Below are positions 17,668-27,234 of a stretch of DNA of 64,000 nucleotides, one piece after another. The notes beneath the pieces were generated by a model. That model did not search any database. It was not told the origin of the DNA and worked only from the letters and a program-made list of their open reading frames with translations. Positions within the stretch are counted from its first letter, which is position 1, and each line of letters opens with the position of its first letter. This stretch comes from Paludibacteraceae bacterium (lineage in GTDB: Bacteria > Bacteroidota > Bacteroidia > Bacteroidales > Paludibacteraceae): contig JAFSMP010000033.1 in the NCBI GenBank assembly GCA_017447875.1, positions 1 through 64,000 of the forward strand, read 5' to 3'. The position numbers and the translations under genes are program-made.

Positions 17668-18927
17668 ATGGAAGACGAAGTAATGACATTGCCTTTGGAA
17701 GGCTTGACAGAAGATAGTATCATCAAGGTCATCGGTGTCGGTGGCGGTGGATGTAACGCAGTGAACTATATGCACCGGCAGGGACTGAAAGATGTCTCGT
17801 TCTTGGTATGTAACACCGATCGTCAGGTGCTTATCAAGAGTTCCGTGCCCAGCAAACTGCAACTGGGTCCGGGTCTGGGTGCCGGAGGTGATCCTGAGAC
17901 CGCACGCCAGTATGCCGAGGAGAGTCGTGATCATATCCGTGAGGCACTCAATGACGGCACGCAGATGCTGTTCATCACTGCCGGCATGGGTGGTGGTACC
18001 GGTACCGGTGCTTCGTCCGTTGTAGCCGAAGTGGCGCAAGAGATGGGTATCCTCACCGTAGGTATCGTCACCATCCCGTTCTCCTTCGAGGGAAAGAAGA
18101 AGATCGAGAAAGCTATGACCGGTGTAGCACGTCTGGCGAAGCATGTGGACGCGCTGTTGATTATCAATAATGAGAAACTCAAACAGATCTATCCGGAACT
18201 GAACCTGCTCAATGCCTTCAGTAAGTCTGATGACGTAGTTGCCAATGCGGCTCGTTCGATCGCAGAGATCATCACCGTACCGGGCTATATCAATACGGAC
18301 TTCGCCGATGTGCGTAACACCCTCCGTAAGGGTGGAGTAGCGATCATGAATATCGGTCGTGCCTCCGGTGAGCGTCGTATCACCAATGCGATCAATGATG
18401 CTCTCAACTCGCCGCTCGTGAATACCAATGACGTACACGGAGCCGAGCGTATCCTGCTGCAGTTCTACTGCTCCACCGAACATGCCATCGTCATGGAAGA
18501 GATCGACCAGATCAATGACTTCGTACAAGAGGTGGGTGACGATATCGAAGTACAATGGGGTGCCTCCATTGATGAGACGCTGGGTGAAGAGGTGCGTGTG
18601 ACCGTCATCGCCACCGGTTATAAGGTGGACGGACTGCCTTCGGAAGAAGAGGAAGAAGGCAAGAAGACCATCTCGGAGGCTATCGAAGCCAATTATCCTC
18701 CGCAGCAACCCAAACCGATGGAGGATGAGAAAGCGACCCTCATTGACCTGAGTGACACTCTCCGTGCCGAAGGAATTGAGATACCGACCCAACCCAAGGA
18801 ACGTCCTGCTTCCACTTCTGCGGACGATATCGTCATCACCGTAGAAGAGGAGAGTAAAGAAGAAGCCAAAGAAGAGGAGAAAAAAGAAGAACGTCATAGT
18901 CCCTTCGGCTGGATCCGCCGCAAATAA
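17668..18927 (+). CDS. ftsZ: Cell division protein FtsZ
   Basis: 419 residues. Tubulin-like GTPase marks: IGVGGGGCNAVNYMH (about 23-37), GAGGDPETARQYAEES, FITAGMGGGTGTGASSVVAE (signature GGGTGTGAS), TIPFSFEGKKKIEKA, NEKLKQIYPELNLLNAFSKSDDV with the T7 region and NTDFADVRNTLRKGGVAIMNIG. After residue 320 comes a variable linker rich in E and K, and a basic tail (PFGWIRRK). Forms the Z ring. It is the last of the murC-ftsQ-ftsA-ftsZ run; earlier cluster genes are not in the window because the transcript starts at murC. Confidence 0.97.
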   Translation: MEDEVMTLPLEGLTEDSIIKVIGVGGGGCNAVNYMHRQGLKDVSFLVCNTDRQVLIKSSVPSKLQLGPGLGAGGDPETARQYAEESRDHIREALNDGTQMLFITAGMGGGTGTGASSVVAEVAQEMGILTVGIVTIPFSFEGKKKIEKAMTGVARLAKHVDALLIINNEKLKQIYPELNLLNAFSKSDDVVANAARSIAEIITVPGYINTDFADVRNTLRKGGVAIMNIGRASGERRITNAINDALNSPLVNTNDVHGAERILLQFYCSTEHAIVMEEIDQINDFVQEVGDDIEVQWGASIDETLGEEVRVTVIATGYKVDGLPSEEEEEGKKTISEAIEANYPPQQPKPMEDEKATLIDLSDTLRAEGIEIPTQPKERPASTSADDIVITVEEESKEEAKEEEKKEERHSPFGWIRRK

Positions 18928-18952
18928 ACTGAAATAGAAAACTGAATATTAT

Positions 18953-19903
18953 ATGGAAAAAGAAATGAATTTTTTGGACCTGTGTGTGGCCTGCGGTCGC
19001 GCGATAGGTCGTGCGTGTAAAGCACTCGGCCGCTTGTTGGCGCATATGCTTCGTCTGACCTACCGCTATTGGTGGATCGTGCTGACCCTGGTCGTTTTGG
19101 CAGTAGCTGCCGCTTGGTATTACACCCGTCAGGCTAACCTCACCTATCGTGTCAATGCGGTGGCGATGATCAACGGTGCTTCCTTGCAGCAGTTCGAGCA
19201 AGCATACATGCCGTTGCAGTCGGGTAAGATGATTCCGGAGGATGCTGCGATCCAGCCCTTCGTGATGAACCGCACCGCGTATCGTTTTGAGACCTATCAT
19301 ATCATAGACTGTCTGGATGACGGAGTAGCCGATCTCATTGATTTTAAGCGTAGGACATCCGCTTCCGATACGGTGAATGTGGTGATGCAAGACCGTCTGT
19401 GTCTGCAATTCCGCATCAAAGAGCGTAACCTGAAATTCCTGCCGCAGATAGAGCAGGCGATCGTGGATTTTCTCAATGCCAATACAGCGTTGCAGTCGTC
19501 CTATGAGACCTATCTCAAGAATATGAACGAGCAGGTGAACTTCAACCATACCCAGGCCCTCAAACTGGATAGTCTCACGACCGAATATTATTTCCACAAC
19601 CATCCGGGTAACCAGCCTTTAGGTACCGTACGGGAAGGATTTGTATTCATGGGTGACTGGAGAGTGCATCTGTTCCTGGAAGATATCTACGACCATCAGG
19701 AACGTATGCATAAGGATGACTACCGCATACAGTTAGCGACCGCTCCGGTGGTGCTTGAGAATCATTTTGCGGCAGATCCCAAACCCGTGAACGGTCGCTT
19801 CAAATGTCTCATCCTCTTCTTCTTGTTCGGATGGATATTCGGTTGCTGTCTGGCCGAACTGATCGACCAACGTAAAGCTATTTGCGCTTGGCTAAAGAAA
19901 TAA
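18953..19903 (+). CDS. Membrane protein with two terminal helices (Wzz-like topology)
   Basis: 316 residues. An N-terminal helix at about 42-61 (YWWIVLTLVVLAVAAAWYY) and a C-terminal helix at about 281-300 (CLILFFLFGWIFGCCLAELI) enclose a periplasmic domain with helical stretches. This topology and the VNAVAMINGASLQQFEQ region recall chain-length determinant proteins, but sequence signatures of Wzz are weak. It begins 25 bp after ftsZ and probably shares the transcript. Convergent with the DedA gene, overlapping by 26 bp. Confidence 0.6.
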   Translation: MEKEMNFLDLCVACGRAIGRACKALGRLLAHMLRLTYRYWWIVLTLVVLAVAAAWYYTRQANLTYRVNAVAMINGASLQQFEQAYMPLQSGKMIPEDAAIQPFVMNRTAYRFETYHIIDCLDDGVADLIDFKRRTSASDTVNVVMQDRLCLQFRIKERNLKFLPQIEQAIVDFLNANTALQSSYETYLKNMNEQVNFNHTQALKLDSLTTEYYFHNHPGNQPLGTVREGFVFMGDWRVHLFLEDIYDHQERMHKDDYRIQLATAPVVLENHFAADPKPVNGRFKCLILFFLFGWIFGCCLAELIDQRKAICAWLKK

Positions 19904-20531
19904 GATATTTAGCTGCATAGAAGAGAATAACTGCTCCAAGCAGTATGAGTATGGCCACGGATAATTCGTGGCTATATTCTTTTATCAGACTCATCTGTCC
20001 GGCTGCGATATAACCGACGGCAGCCAGGATACAATTCCAGATGAACGCACCTAAGAACGTCCACCATAGGAACGCACCGAAATGCATGCGGCTCAAGCCT
20101 GCAGGGATAGAGATGAGTTGGCGGATACCCGGAATGAAACGGCCGATGAAGGTCGACACATTGCCTTTCTCACGGAAATACGCCTCCGCTTTCTGCAGTT
20201 TCTCACTCGACAGCAGGCACATGTGTCCCAGTTTGCTGTCGGCGAACTTATAGATGATCAGTCGTCCGAGCCAAACACTCAAGCCGTAGTTGATGATGGC
20301 GCCGATCATCGCACCCAGCGTACCGAACAGCACGATGATGAGCACGTCAATAGGGTAGTTACCCGTGGCGTATAGTACGCTGTCCGGTTGCCCTGCTACG
20401 AAGGCCGCAGGAGGAATCACCACTTCGCTCGGAAACGGAATGAACGAACTCTCTACCGCCATCAACGCAGTAATCGACGCATAGTTCATATGCGCCGAGT
20501 ACCACGTGATGATGTTATCAACGAGACTCAT
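19878..20531 (-). CDS. DedA family inner-membrane protein
   Basis: 217 residues. Marks of the DedA/VTT domain: SSFIPFPSEVVIPPAAFVAG (about 27-46), LFGTLGAMIGAIINYGLSVW, the FxxF(R)GRFIPGIR motif in STFIGRFIPGIRQLISIPAG, and FLWWTFLGAFIWNCILAAVGY. DedA proteins support lipid-carrier or phospholipid translocation and envelope homeostasis. Last of a minus-strand run lepA, antiporter, dedA; it starts immediately after the antiporter stop. Confidence 0.9.
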   Translation of the reverse strand: MSLVDNIITWYSAHMNYASITALMAVESSFIPFPSEVVIPPAAFVAGQPDSVLYATGNYPIDVLIIVLFGTLGAMIGAIINYGLSVWLGRLIIYKFADSKLGHMCLLSSEKLQKAEAYFREKGNVSTFIGRFIPGIRQLISIPAGLSRMHFGAFLWWTFLGAFIWNCILAAVGYIAAGQMSLIKEYSHELSVAILILLGAVILFYAAKYLISLAKRK

Positions 20532-21821
20532 TTAGATAAAGAGGAGTTGAACGATGATATAAACCGGTAACAAGATGATCAAGCTGAACTTAATCATATA
20601 GCCGAAGAACGACGGCATCTCAATCTTCTCTTGCTCAGCAATCGACTTCACCATGAAGTTAGGTCCGTTACCGATATAGGTCAGTGCACCGAAGAAGACG
20701 GCACCCATCGAGATCGCTTTGAGGAATGCATCCGAAGCCAAACCGGCTATCTCACCGGACGGAGCCATCGAGTTGAAGACCATCGCGGTCGGAGCGTTAT
20801 CCAGGAATGCACTCAGCGCACCGGTCATATAGACATACTGCCAAGGCTCGCTGATGACCTGCTGGATACTCTCTTTCATCTCCTCCAGGAACATCAGCGC
20901 CGGAGTCATCGTAACGAAGATACCGAGGAACACACATGCTACCTCCAGGATCGGCGTCCAACTGTAGTTATTGTTCACACGTACCGCTTTCTTGGTTGTC
21001 CACCACGAAGCACCGATGATGAGGATGAAGGCCCACTCACGCAGCAGCTTCAAATACCAAGGAGCATGCTCTGCACCCATAGCCGGGATATATTTCGGGT
21101 TGATGAACATCGTTGAAGCGATCACGCACAGCAACCATAAGATATTGATCAGACCCGTCATACGCAACTGACGTGCCTCGCTGATATCTGCACGGATATT
21201 CTCCATCGGCTCTTTCTTATAGTAATACAAGTCCGTCACGTAGTAGATGGCTAACAGCAATGCACCGGTAACGAGCCATTCGCCCACCATGTTTTGCATC
21301 CACCACATGAAGTCTGCACCTTTCTGGAACAGCAGGAACAAAGGAGGATCACCGAGCGGCGAAAGCAAACCACCGCAGTTAGCGACGATAGCGATGAAGA
21401 ACAGCACCGTGTGTACTTTGTACTTACGTTGTTTGATCGTACTCAGCAACAGACGGATCAGCAACATAGCTGCACCGGTCGTTCCCATGAACGAAGCCAG
21501 CACCCAACCGAGCGCCATGATGACGGTGTTCGTCATCGGAGTCGCCTTCAGGTCACCGCGAATACAGATACCACCGGTGGTTACAAACAGTGCCATCAGC
21601 AGTAAGATAAACGGCACATAGTCGTAGATCATCTGGTGAATGAGGTCATGGCTCATGCCGTTAACGCACAGCCAGATACCTACCGGTACACCGAGAATCA
21701 ATGATACATACAACTTGTGCAAGTTGTGCTCCCACCACTCGCCTACATGCGGTACGAGCGGCAACACCGCGATGCATAACAGCATCACTACAAACGGGAT
21801 TAACATCCAAGCAGGAATCAT
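20532..21821 (-). CDS. Sodium:proton antiporter of the CitT/NhaD-like superfamily
   Basis: 429 residues with about 11 hydrophobic segments. GGICIRGDLKATPMTNTVIM, SFMGTTGAAMLLIRLLL and NCGGLLSPLGDPPLFLLF near residues 150-170 form the first half motif; FLDNAPTAMVFN and ALTYIGNGPNFMVKSIAE form the second. The repeated N-x-P/GDPP hairpins are typical for the ion transporter superfamily, and Bacteroidota proteins of this type are usually called sodium:proton antiporters. The ion specificity is inference. It lies 39 bp downstream of lepA. Confidence 0.82.
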   Translation of the reverse strand: MIPAWMLIPFVVMLLCIAVLPLVPHVGEWWEHNLHKLYVSLILGVPVGIWLCVNGMSHDLIHQMIYDYVPFILLLMALFVTTGGICIRGDLKATPMTNTVIMALGWVLASFMGTTGAAMLLIRLLLSTIKQRKYKVHTVLFFIAIVANCGGLLSPLGDPPLFLLFQKGADFMWWMQNMVGEWLVTGALLLAIYYVTDLYYYKKEPMENIRADISEARQLRMTGLINILWLLCVIASTMFINPKYIPAMGAEHAPWYLKLLREWAFILIIGASWWTTKKAVRVNNNYSWTPILEVACVFLGIFVTMTPALMFLEEMKESIQQVISEPWQYVYMTGALSAFLDNAPTAMVFNSMAPSGEIAGLASDAFLKAISMGAVFFGALTYIGNGPNFMVKSIAEQEKIEMPSFFGYMIKFSLIILLPVYIIVQLLFI

Positions 21822-21860
21822 GATACTTAAATTTTTATGTTTATTGTTTGTTATAGTTGA

Positions 21861-23636
21861 CTAGTCTAGTTTCAAAACCGCTAAGAAGGCTTTCTGCGGC
21901 ACCTCGACGTTACCGATCTGCTTCATACGTTTCTTACCGCGTTTCTGCTTCTCGAGCAACTTGCGCTTACGGCTTACGTCACCACCGTAGCACTTCGCCA
22001 ACACATCCTTACGCACCTGTTTTACGGTCTCGCGGGCGATAATCTTCGCGCCTATTGCCGCCTGTATTGCTATATCGAACTGCTGACGCGGCAACAACTC
22101 TTTGAGTTTCTCGCACATGCGACGTCCGAAGTCTACGGCATTGTCGCGGTGGGTGAGGGTAGAGAGGGCATCGACTTGCTCGCCGTTCAAGAGGATATCC
22201 AGTTTCACGAGGTTAGACGGTCTAAAGCCGTTCATATGCCAGTCAAACGACGCATAGCCTTTCGAGATCGACTTGAGCTTGTCGTAGAAATCGATCACGA
22301 TCTCACCCAGCGGCATATCGAAGAGCAGTTCCATACGGTTGCCGGAGATATACTCCTGCTTGACTAACTCACCGCGTTTGCCGAGGCACAACGTCATGAT
22401 CGGACCTATATAATCGGCGGTCGTGATGACCGAGGCACGGATATACGGTTCCTCGATGCGGTCGATCTCCGTCAGATCCGGCATGCCGGCAGGGTTATGC
22501 ACCTCTACCATGCCTCCGTCTTTCGTATAGACGTTATAGCTTACGTTCGGCACCGTCGTGATGACGTCCATGTCGAACTCGCGGTCTAACCGTTCCTGGA
22601 TAATCTCCATATGCAGCAGTCCCAGGAATCCGCAGCGGAAACCGAAACCGAGCGCCATCGAACTCTCCGGCTGGAACGTCAGCGACGCATCGTTCAGTTG
22701 TAACTTCTCCAGACTCGCCCGCAGATCCTCATAGTCCTCACTCTCAATCGGATAGACACCGGCAAAGACCATCGGTTTGGCTTCCTCGAAACCGTCGATC
22801 GCCTTGTCGCAAGGCCGTGCCACATGCGTGATCGTATCGCCTACCTTCACCTCCGTACTCGTCTTGATACCTGAGATGATATAACCCACATTTCCGGCAC
22901 TGATCTCTTTGCGCGGACTCATGTCCAGTTTGAGAATTCCAATCTCATCCGCGTCGTACTCCTTACCCGTGTTCACGAACCGCACCTGGTCGCCTGTCTT
23001 CATCGTGCCGTTGACAACCTTGAAGTACGCGATGATGCCGCGGAAAGAGTTAAATACCGAGTCGAACACCAGACACTGCAGCGGAGCGTTCGGGTCTCCT
23101 ACCGGCGCAGGAATACGCTCGATGATGGCGTCCAGTATCTCCGGCACGCCTTCTCCGGTCTTGGCGGAACAGCGTAATATCTCTTCGCGTTTGCAACCCA
23201 ATAAATCCACAATCTCATCTTCCACCCGCTCGGGCATCGCGTTATCCATGTCGCATTTGTTCAGCACCGGGATGATCTCCAGATCATGCTCGATGGCCAT
23301 GTAAAGGTTCGATATCGTCTGTGCTTGTACGCCTTGCGTCGCATCTACCACCAGCACTGCTCCTTCGCAGGCCGCTATACTGCGGCTCACTTCGTACGAG
23401 AAGTCCACATGCCCCGGAGTGTCAATCAGGTTAAGGGTATAACCCTTATGCTGCATCTGAATCGCGTGACTCTTGATGGTGATTCCGCGTTCTTTCTCCA
23501 GATCCATGTCGTCCAGCACCTGGTTCTCCATCTGTCTCACGTCCACCGTGCCGGTCAACTCCAACATACGATCGGCCAAGGTACTTTTGCCGTGGTCTAT
23601 GTGCGCTATAATACAAAAATTACGTATCTTATTCAT
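21861..23636 (-). CDS. lepA: Elongation factor 4 (LepA)
   Basis: 591 residues from [20 protein letters not shown]; a longer frame to 23696 is rejected because it would start upstream of the -7 box. G1 [10 protein letters not shown]2 region RGITIKS, G3 DTPGHVDF, G4 NKCDMD. The C-terminal LepA-specific domain includes [18 protein letters not shown] and the basic tail [19 protein letters not shown]. LepA is a ribosome-associated GTPase acting in initiation and back-translocation. Its promoter overlaps that of the divergent HAD gene. Confidence 0.97.
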   Translation of the reverse strand: MNKIRNFCIIAHIDHGKSTLADRMLELTGTVDVRQMENQVLDDMDLEKERGITIKSHAIQMQHKGYTLNLIDTPGHVDFSYEVSRSIAACEGAVLVVDATQGVQAQTISNLYMAIEHDLEIIPVLNKCDMDNAMPERVEDEIVDLLGCKREEILRCSAKTGEGVPEILDAIIERIPAPVGDPNAPLQCLVFDSVFNSFRGIIAYFKVVNGTMKTGDQVRFVNTGKEYDADEIGILKLDMSPRKEISAGNVGYIISGIKTSTEVKVGDTITHVARPCDKAIDGFEEAKPMVFAGVYPIESEDYEDLRASLEKLQLNDASLTFQPESSMALGFGFRCGFLGLLHMEIIQERLDREFDMDVITTVPNVSYNVYTKDGGMVEVHNPAGMPDLTEIDRIEEPYIRASVITTADYIGPIMTLCLGKRGELVKQEYISGNRMELLFDMPLGEIVIDFYDKLKSISKGYASFDWHMNGFRPSNLVKLDILLNGEQVDALSTLTHRDNAVDFGRRMCEKLKELLPRQQFDIAIQAAIGAKIIARETVKQVRKDVLAKCYGGDVSRKRKLLEKQKRGKKRMKQIGNVEVPQKAFLAVLKLD

Positions 23637-23645
23637 ATTCGGCTG

Positions 23646-23676
23646 CAAAATTACAAAAATATTTTGATATATGCAA
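23646..23676 (-). promoter_or_regulatory. Promoter of lepA
   Basis: Minus strand TTGCATAT and TAATTTTG, spacing 23 bp; the -7 box lies about 10 bp upstream of the lepA ATG. It interlocks with the forward promoter at 23664-23693. Confidence 0.7.
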
Positions 23677-23693
23677 AAAAAAGTGTATCTTTG
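23664..23693 (+). promoter_or_regulatory. Promoter of the HAD gene
   Basis: TTGATATA and TATCTTTG with a 22-bp spacing, one less than the other promoters here. Its -33 box lies between the two boxes of the lepA promoter. Confidence 0.65.
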
Positions 23694-23718
23694 CACGATT
23701 TTTGAAAAAAAATATACA

Positions 23719-24354
23719 ATGCCGATCTATATTTTTGACCTGGGAGGTGTTCTGATCAACCTCCATGTAAGCCGTTGTATGGCAGTGTTTGAAGCACTCA
23801 TGGGCGAAGCGAACATGCGTGCCGTATTGGGTATGGACAGCCGCGGAGAAGGTGTCAAGGCCGTCAGTGTGGCTTCGAAACAACTGATGTATGAGTTCGA
23901 ACGGGGACTGATCTCCGAAGAGAATTTTGTCAAGGAGATCCTGCCTTTCTGTCATCCCGGTACGACGCCCCAACAGGTCATCGATGCCTGGATGGCGATG
24001 TTAGCCGACCTGCCTGCTGAACGGTTGGCGTTCATTGATGAGCTGCGTGCGAAAGGGTACAAGACCTATATGCTGTCCAATGGTAATGATCTGCATTTTC
24101 ATTTTATCGACCAAACCTATGGTTTGCGACCGCGTTTCAATGCGCTCTTCTTGTCGCAAGAGATGCATATAGCCAAACCTGAACCCGAGATCTTCAAGGC
24201 CGTGCATGCCGCTATTCAACCCGCTGCGGACGAACAGGTCATCTTCATCGATGATCTGGAACTCAACCGCCTTGCGGCTGAACGCACTGTCCATTGGAAG
24301 ACCTTCTCCTCTATTGATGAACTGAAGGCAGCAGGCGATATAGAATCTCGATAG
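23719..24354 (+). CDS. HAD-superfamily hydrolase, subfamily IA
   Basis: 211 residues from the ATG at 23719; the longer frame starting at 23671 lies in the promoter. Motif [13 protein letters not shown] (D at about residue 6; a G replaces the second aspartate, as in the YihX-type IA group), motif II MLSNGND, motif III KPEPEIF and motif [15 protein letters not shown]. The likely reaction is dephosphorylation of a small sugar phosphate or nucleotide. The 3' end overlaps the convergent FAD/Fe-S gene by 44 bp. Confidence 0.85.
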   Translation: MPIYIFDLGGVLINLHVSRCMAVFEALMGEANMRAVLGMDSRGEGVKAVSVASKQLMYEFERGLISEENFVKEILPFCHPGTTPQQVIDAWMAMLADLPAERLAFIDELRAKGYKTYMLSNGNDLHFHFIDQTYGLRPRFNALFLSQEMHIAKPEPEIFKAVHAAIQPAADEQVIFIDDLELNRLAAERTVHWKTFSSIDELKAAGDIESR

Positions 24355-27103
24355 GGTGCAAGGCCGTGATGCCGGTGCCGTCATGTATCTGCGTGCGGCA
24401 GGAGATACCCGGTGCGGCGATGAAGACGGGATGCTCCATCGTGTGATGCTTGACCGCTTCACGAACGGCCGGGAAGAGAATCATCTCACCGATAGCGATC
24501 GAGGTTTGGTAATGCGCTTTCTCGTAACCGAATGAACCTGCCATGCCGCAACATCCCGAAGGGATGACATGGACCGTTGTGTTCTTCGGCAAACGGAGTA
24601 GGGCAGCCGTTTTCTCCACGCCTACAATCGCTTTCTGATGGCAATGACCATGGAGCCATATCTCGGCCGGCATGTCAGAGAAAGCGTCTGCCGTGATTCG
24701 TCCCGCTTCCACTTCCCGCATCAGGAACTCATCGAACAGCATGCAGTTCTTGGAGATGGAAGAAGGAAACTCATCGCGGAAAGTGAGGATGCATGAGGGT
24801 TCAATTCCTACTAACGGTGTCTCATCTGTGATCAGGTCTTTGAGCAAACGGTAATTCTTTTGTGCCAAACGCTCTGCCTGCCGCCAACAACCCTTCGAGA
24901 TAGCGGCTCTACCGCTCTCCACATGTTTCGGAATAATCACCTCGTAACCTAAACGGTTCAGCAACGCCACGAATGTCTGAGCCAATCTTGGCTCATTGTA
25001 TCGCGTAAATTCATCCAAGAACAAGTATACCCGCTTGTCGAACTTTCCACTTTCTACTTTCCACCTTCCACCAATCTGCGGAATATGCCGTTCATCTGCA
25101 AAGCCGACGATCTTTTTGAGGATAGAGGATGTGAACTTGTTGGATGCAAAGAAATTGTAGATGTGCGGCACGAAGGAACCGAGTTTTTGGAACGCAGCAT
25201 TGTTCGCAATCATACGAATGTGCAGCGGAGTACCTTCTTGATCGTAGATGCGTTGCAGGGCTTCGGCACGTAAACGGGTCATATCGACACCCGACGGGCA
25301 CTCTTTCTTGCATGCTTTGCAGGCCAGGCAAGACATCAAAACTTCCTTCACTTGTGCGGTGTCCACCGGCCCGCCACTCAAGAACTCGCGAAGCAGATTA
25401 GCCCTTGCCCGAGTGGTCTGCAGTTCGTCGTGGCTGACCTTATAGGTAGGACACATCGTGCCGCCGATCACTTGCGACTTACGGCAGTCTCCGGCACCGT
25501 TACATTGCTCCACACGACAGAGCAGGTCGTCACCTGTAACCGGTTTTCCGTAACCCATCACCCGTAAGCCCTCGTCCATCCTCGGTGTATCGATGATCTT
25601 ATGGGGATTGAAGATATTGTCCGGATCCCAGCAGTACTTCACTTGCCGCATCAACTCGTAGGTGGGTTCTCCGTACTGCAGCGGGATGAACTCACCGCGC
25701 AGACGACCGTCTCCGTGTTCACCGCTGATCGTACCGCGGTGTTTGCGAACCAGCAATGTCGTCTCATGAGCGATCGTGCGGAAGAGCTGTCGACCTTCTT
25801 CCGTCTTGAGATTCAAGATCGGGCGCAGGTGCAACTCACCGGTACTGATATGTCCGTAGAAGACGCAGGACGTACCGAGACGCTTGAGCATCTCGCGGAA
25901 GTCTTTCATATAAGCGGGTAGGCGGGACGGGGCCACTGCCGTATCTTCGATCACGCCGGTCGGTTTGGCGTCGCCTTTCATGCTGCTTAAGATACCGAGT
26001 CCGGCTTTACGCAAGTTCCAGACCTTAGCTACGTCGGAGCCATAGACACGCGTGCAGCCGGTGATAAGACCCGTGGCTTGCAGGGCTTGCTCCATGGCTT
26101 CGGCTTGCTTATCCAAATCCTCGCGGCTGTCGCTACGTAACTCGGCGATGAGCAACGCAGCCGGGTCACCTTGCACGAAGAACCGTTCTACGGAAGGCGT
26201 GTGTTTGCTTAGTTCGAGGATCTCACCGTCCATGAGTTCGATGGCGGTGGGGTGTTGCTTGAGGGCAGTCAAGTTCGCTTCGAAGGCAGCGTCCAGACTC
26301 ACGCAATGCGCACAAACGACCATCACTTCTTTGGGAGGCTGCGGGTCGAGCGAAACCTTGATGCGGGTAAGGAAAGCCAGCGTGCCTTCACTTCCGGCGA
26401 TCAGTTTGCAGAGGTTGATCGTGCCGTCTTTGGCGATATCTTCAATCGTCTCATCGATCGCGTAACCGCAACTGCGGCGTGTCAACTCCTTGTCCGGATA
26501 GGTCTCTTCGATCAACTTCCTCGTTTTCTCATCCTCCGCCCAATGAATCAACTGCTGATAGATGCGTCCTTCTAAAGAATTGCTTTCGACTTTTGACTTT
26601 CGACTTTCGACTTTTCCGAAGTGTACTTTAGTACCGTCGGAGAGCACGCCGTCTGCTTCCAATACGTGCGGGCGCGTGCTGCCGTATATTAAGGAGTGGG
26701 TACCGCAGGAGTTATTACCCACCATTCCGCCGATACAGCAGCGGTTTGAGGTCGAGGTCTCCGGACTGAAGAAAAGCCCGTAGGGCTTGAGCGCCAGATT
26801 CAGTTCGTCGCGTACCACACCCGGTTCAACCCAAGCATAGCGTTCCTCGGCGTTGATCTCGAGGATTCGGTTCATGTGGCGACTGATGTCCACCACGATG
26901 CCGTTTCCCACGACCTGTCCGGCGATAGACGTACCGCCTGCACGCGCAATGAGGTTCGTTCCGCGACGACGCGCCTCATGGATCAACTCCACGATATCGT
27001 CCTCGTTCTTAGGGTAGGCAACACCGTACGGTATCTCGCGATACACACTCGCGTCCGTGGCGTACGCGATCTTATGCAAACTGTCTGTTTGGATGTCTAT
27101 CAT
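24311..27103 (-). CDS. FAD-binding and Fe-S oxidoreductase (D-lactate dehydrogenase-like)
   Basis: 930 residues. N-terminal PCMH FAD domain (RGTNLIARAGGTSIAGQVVG, RCCIGGMVGNNSCG), FAD-oxidase C domain with SGEHGDGRLRGEFIP, then a ferredoxin region (CNGAGDCRKS...MCPTYK and CLACKACKKECPSGVD) and a CCG domain (HGHCHQKAIVG, IPSGCCGMAGSFGYEKAHY). This arrangement is that of GlcD/DLD-type fusions oxidising D-2-hydroxy acids and passing electrons to a quinone or carrier. Two heptamer arrays, at 25042-25069 and 26583-26617, encode RWKVESGKF and GKVESRKSKVES in frame, at linker-like sites. Confidence 0.88.
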   Translation of the reverse strand: MIDIQTDSLHKIAYATDASVYREIPYGVAYPKNEDDIVELIHEARRRGTNLIARAGGTSIAGQVVGNGIVVDISRHMNRILEINAEERYAWVEPGVVRDELNLALKPYGLFFSPETSTSNRCCIGGMVGNNSCGTHSLIYGSTRPHVLEADGVLSDGTKVHFGKVESRKSKVESNSLEGRIYQQLIHWAEDEKTRKLIEETYPDKELTRRSCGYAIDETIEDIAKDGTINLCKLIAGSEGTLAFLTRIKVSLDPQPPKEVMVVCAHCVSLDAAFEANLTALKQHPTAIELMDGEILELSKHTPSVERFFVQGDPAALLIAELRSDSREDLDKQAEAMEQALQATGLITGCTRVYGSDVAKVWNLRKAGLGILSSMKGDAKPTGVIEDTAVAPSRLPAYMKDFREMLKRLGTSCVFYGHISTGELHLRPILNLKTEEGRQLFRTIAHETTLLVRKHRGTISGEHGDGRLRGEFIPLQYGEPTYELMRQVKYCWDPDNIFNPHKIIDTPRMDEGLRVMGYGKPVTGDDLLCRVEQCNGAGDCRKSQVIGGTMCPTYKVSHDELQTTRARANLLREFLSGGPVDTAQVKEVLMSCLACKACKKECPSGVDMTRLRAEALQRIYDQEGTPLHIRMIANNAAFQKLGSFVPHIYNFFASNKFTSSILKKIVGFADERHIPQIGGRWKVESGKFDKRVYLFLDEFTRYNEPRLAQTFVALLNRLGYEVIIPKHVESGRAAISKGCWRQAERLAQKNYRLLKDLITDETPLVGIEPSCILTFRDEFPSSISKNCMLFDEFLMREVEAGRITADAFSDMPAEIWLHGHCHQKAIVGVEKTAALLRLPKNTTVHVIPSGCCGMAGSFGYEKAHYQTSIAIGEMILFPAVREAVKHHTMEHPVFIAAPGISCRTQIHDGTGITALHPIEILYRLLPSVHQ
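25042..25069. repeat. Heptamer array inside the FAD/Fe-S gene, first site
   Basis: Four 7-nt units on the plus strand: ACTTTCC, ACTTTCT, ACTTTCC, ACCTTCC; encodes WKVESGKF on the minus strand. Confidence 0.72.
26583..26617. repeat. Heptamer array inside the FAD/Fe-S gene, second site
   Basis: Five 7-nt units: CTTTCGA, CTTTTGA, CTTTCGA, CTTTCGA, CTTTTCC; encodes GKVESRKSKVES on the minus strand, between the FAD-binding half and the EGRIYQQL segment. Confidence 0.75.
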
Positions 27104-27124
27104 GCTTCATTTCCAAATTCGCGG

Positions 27125-27155
27125 CAAAGGTACAAAAATTTTTGCATATACGCAA
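27125..27155 (-). promoter_or_regulatory. Promoter of the FAD/Fe-S oxidoreductase
   Basis: Minus strand TTGCGTAT and TACCTTTG, spacing 23 bp; the -7 box ends 22 bp from the ATG at 27103. Confidence 0.7.
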
Positions 27156-27183
27156 AGAAAAATGAATTTTTATCGTAAAATCT

Positions 27184-27214
27184 TTGCATATGTCAGGTTT
27201 TTTTTGTACCTTTG
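27184..27214 (+). promoter_or_regulatory. Promoter of the BRO-N gene
   Basis: TTGCATAT and TACCTTTG, spacing 23 bp, preceded by ATTTTTATCGTAAAATC, which also occurs ahead of promoter units of the intergenic repeats. This rules out the ORF start at 27184. Confidence 0.72.
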
Positions 27215-27234
27215 CAGTCGCAAAGGTTTTTACT

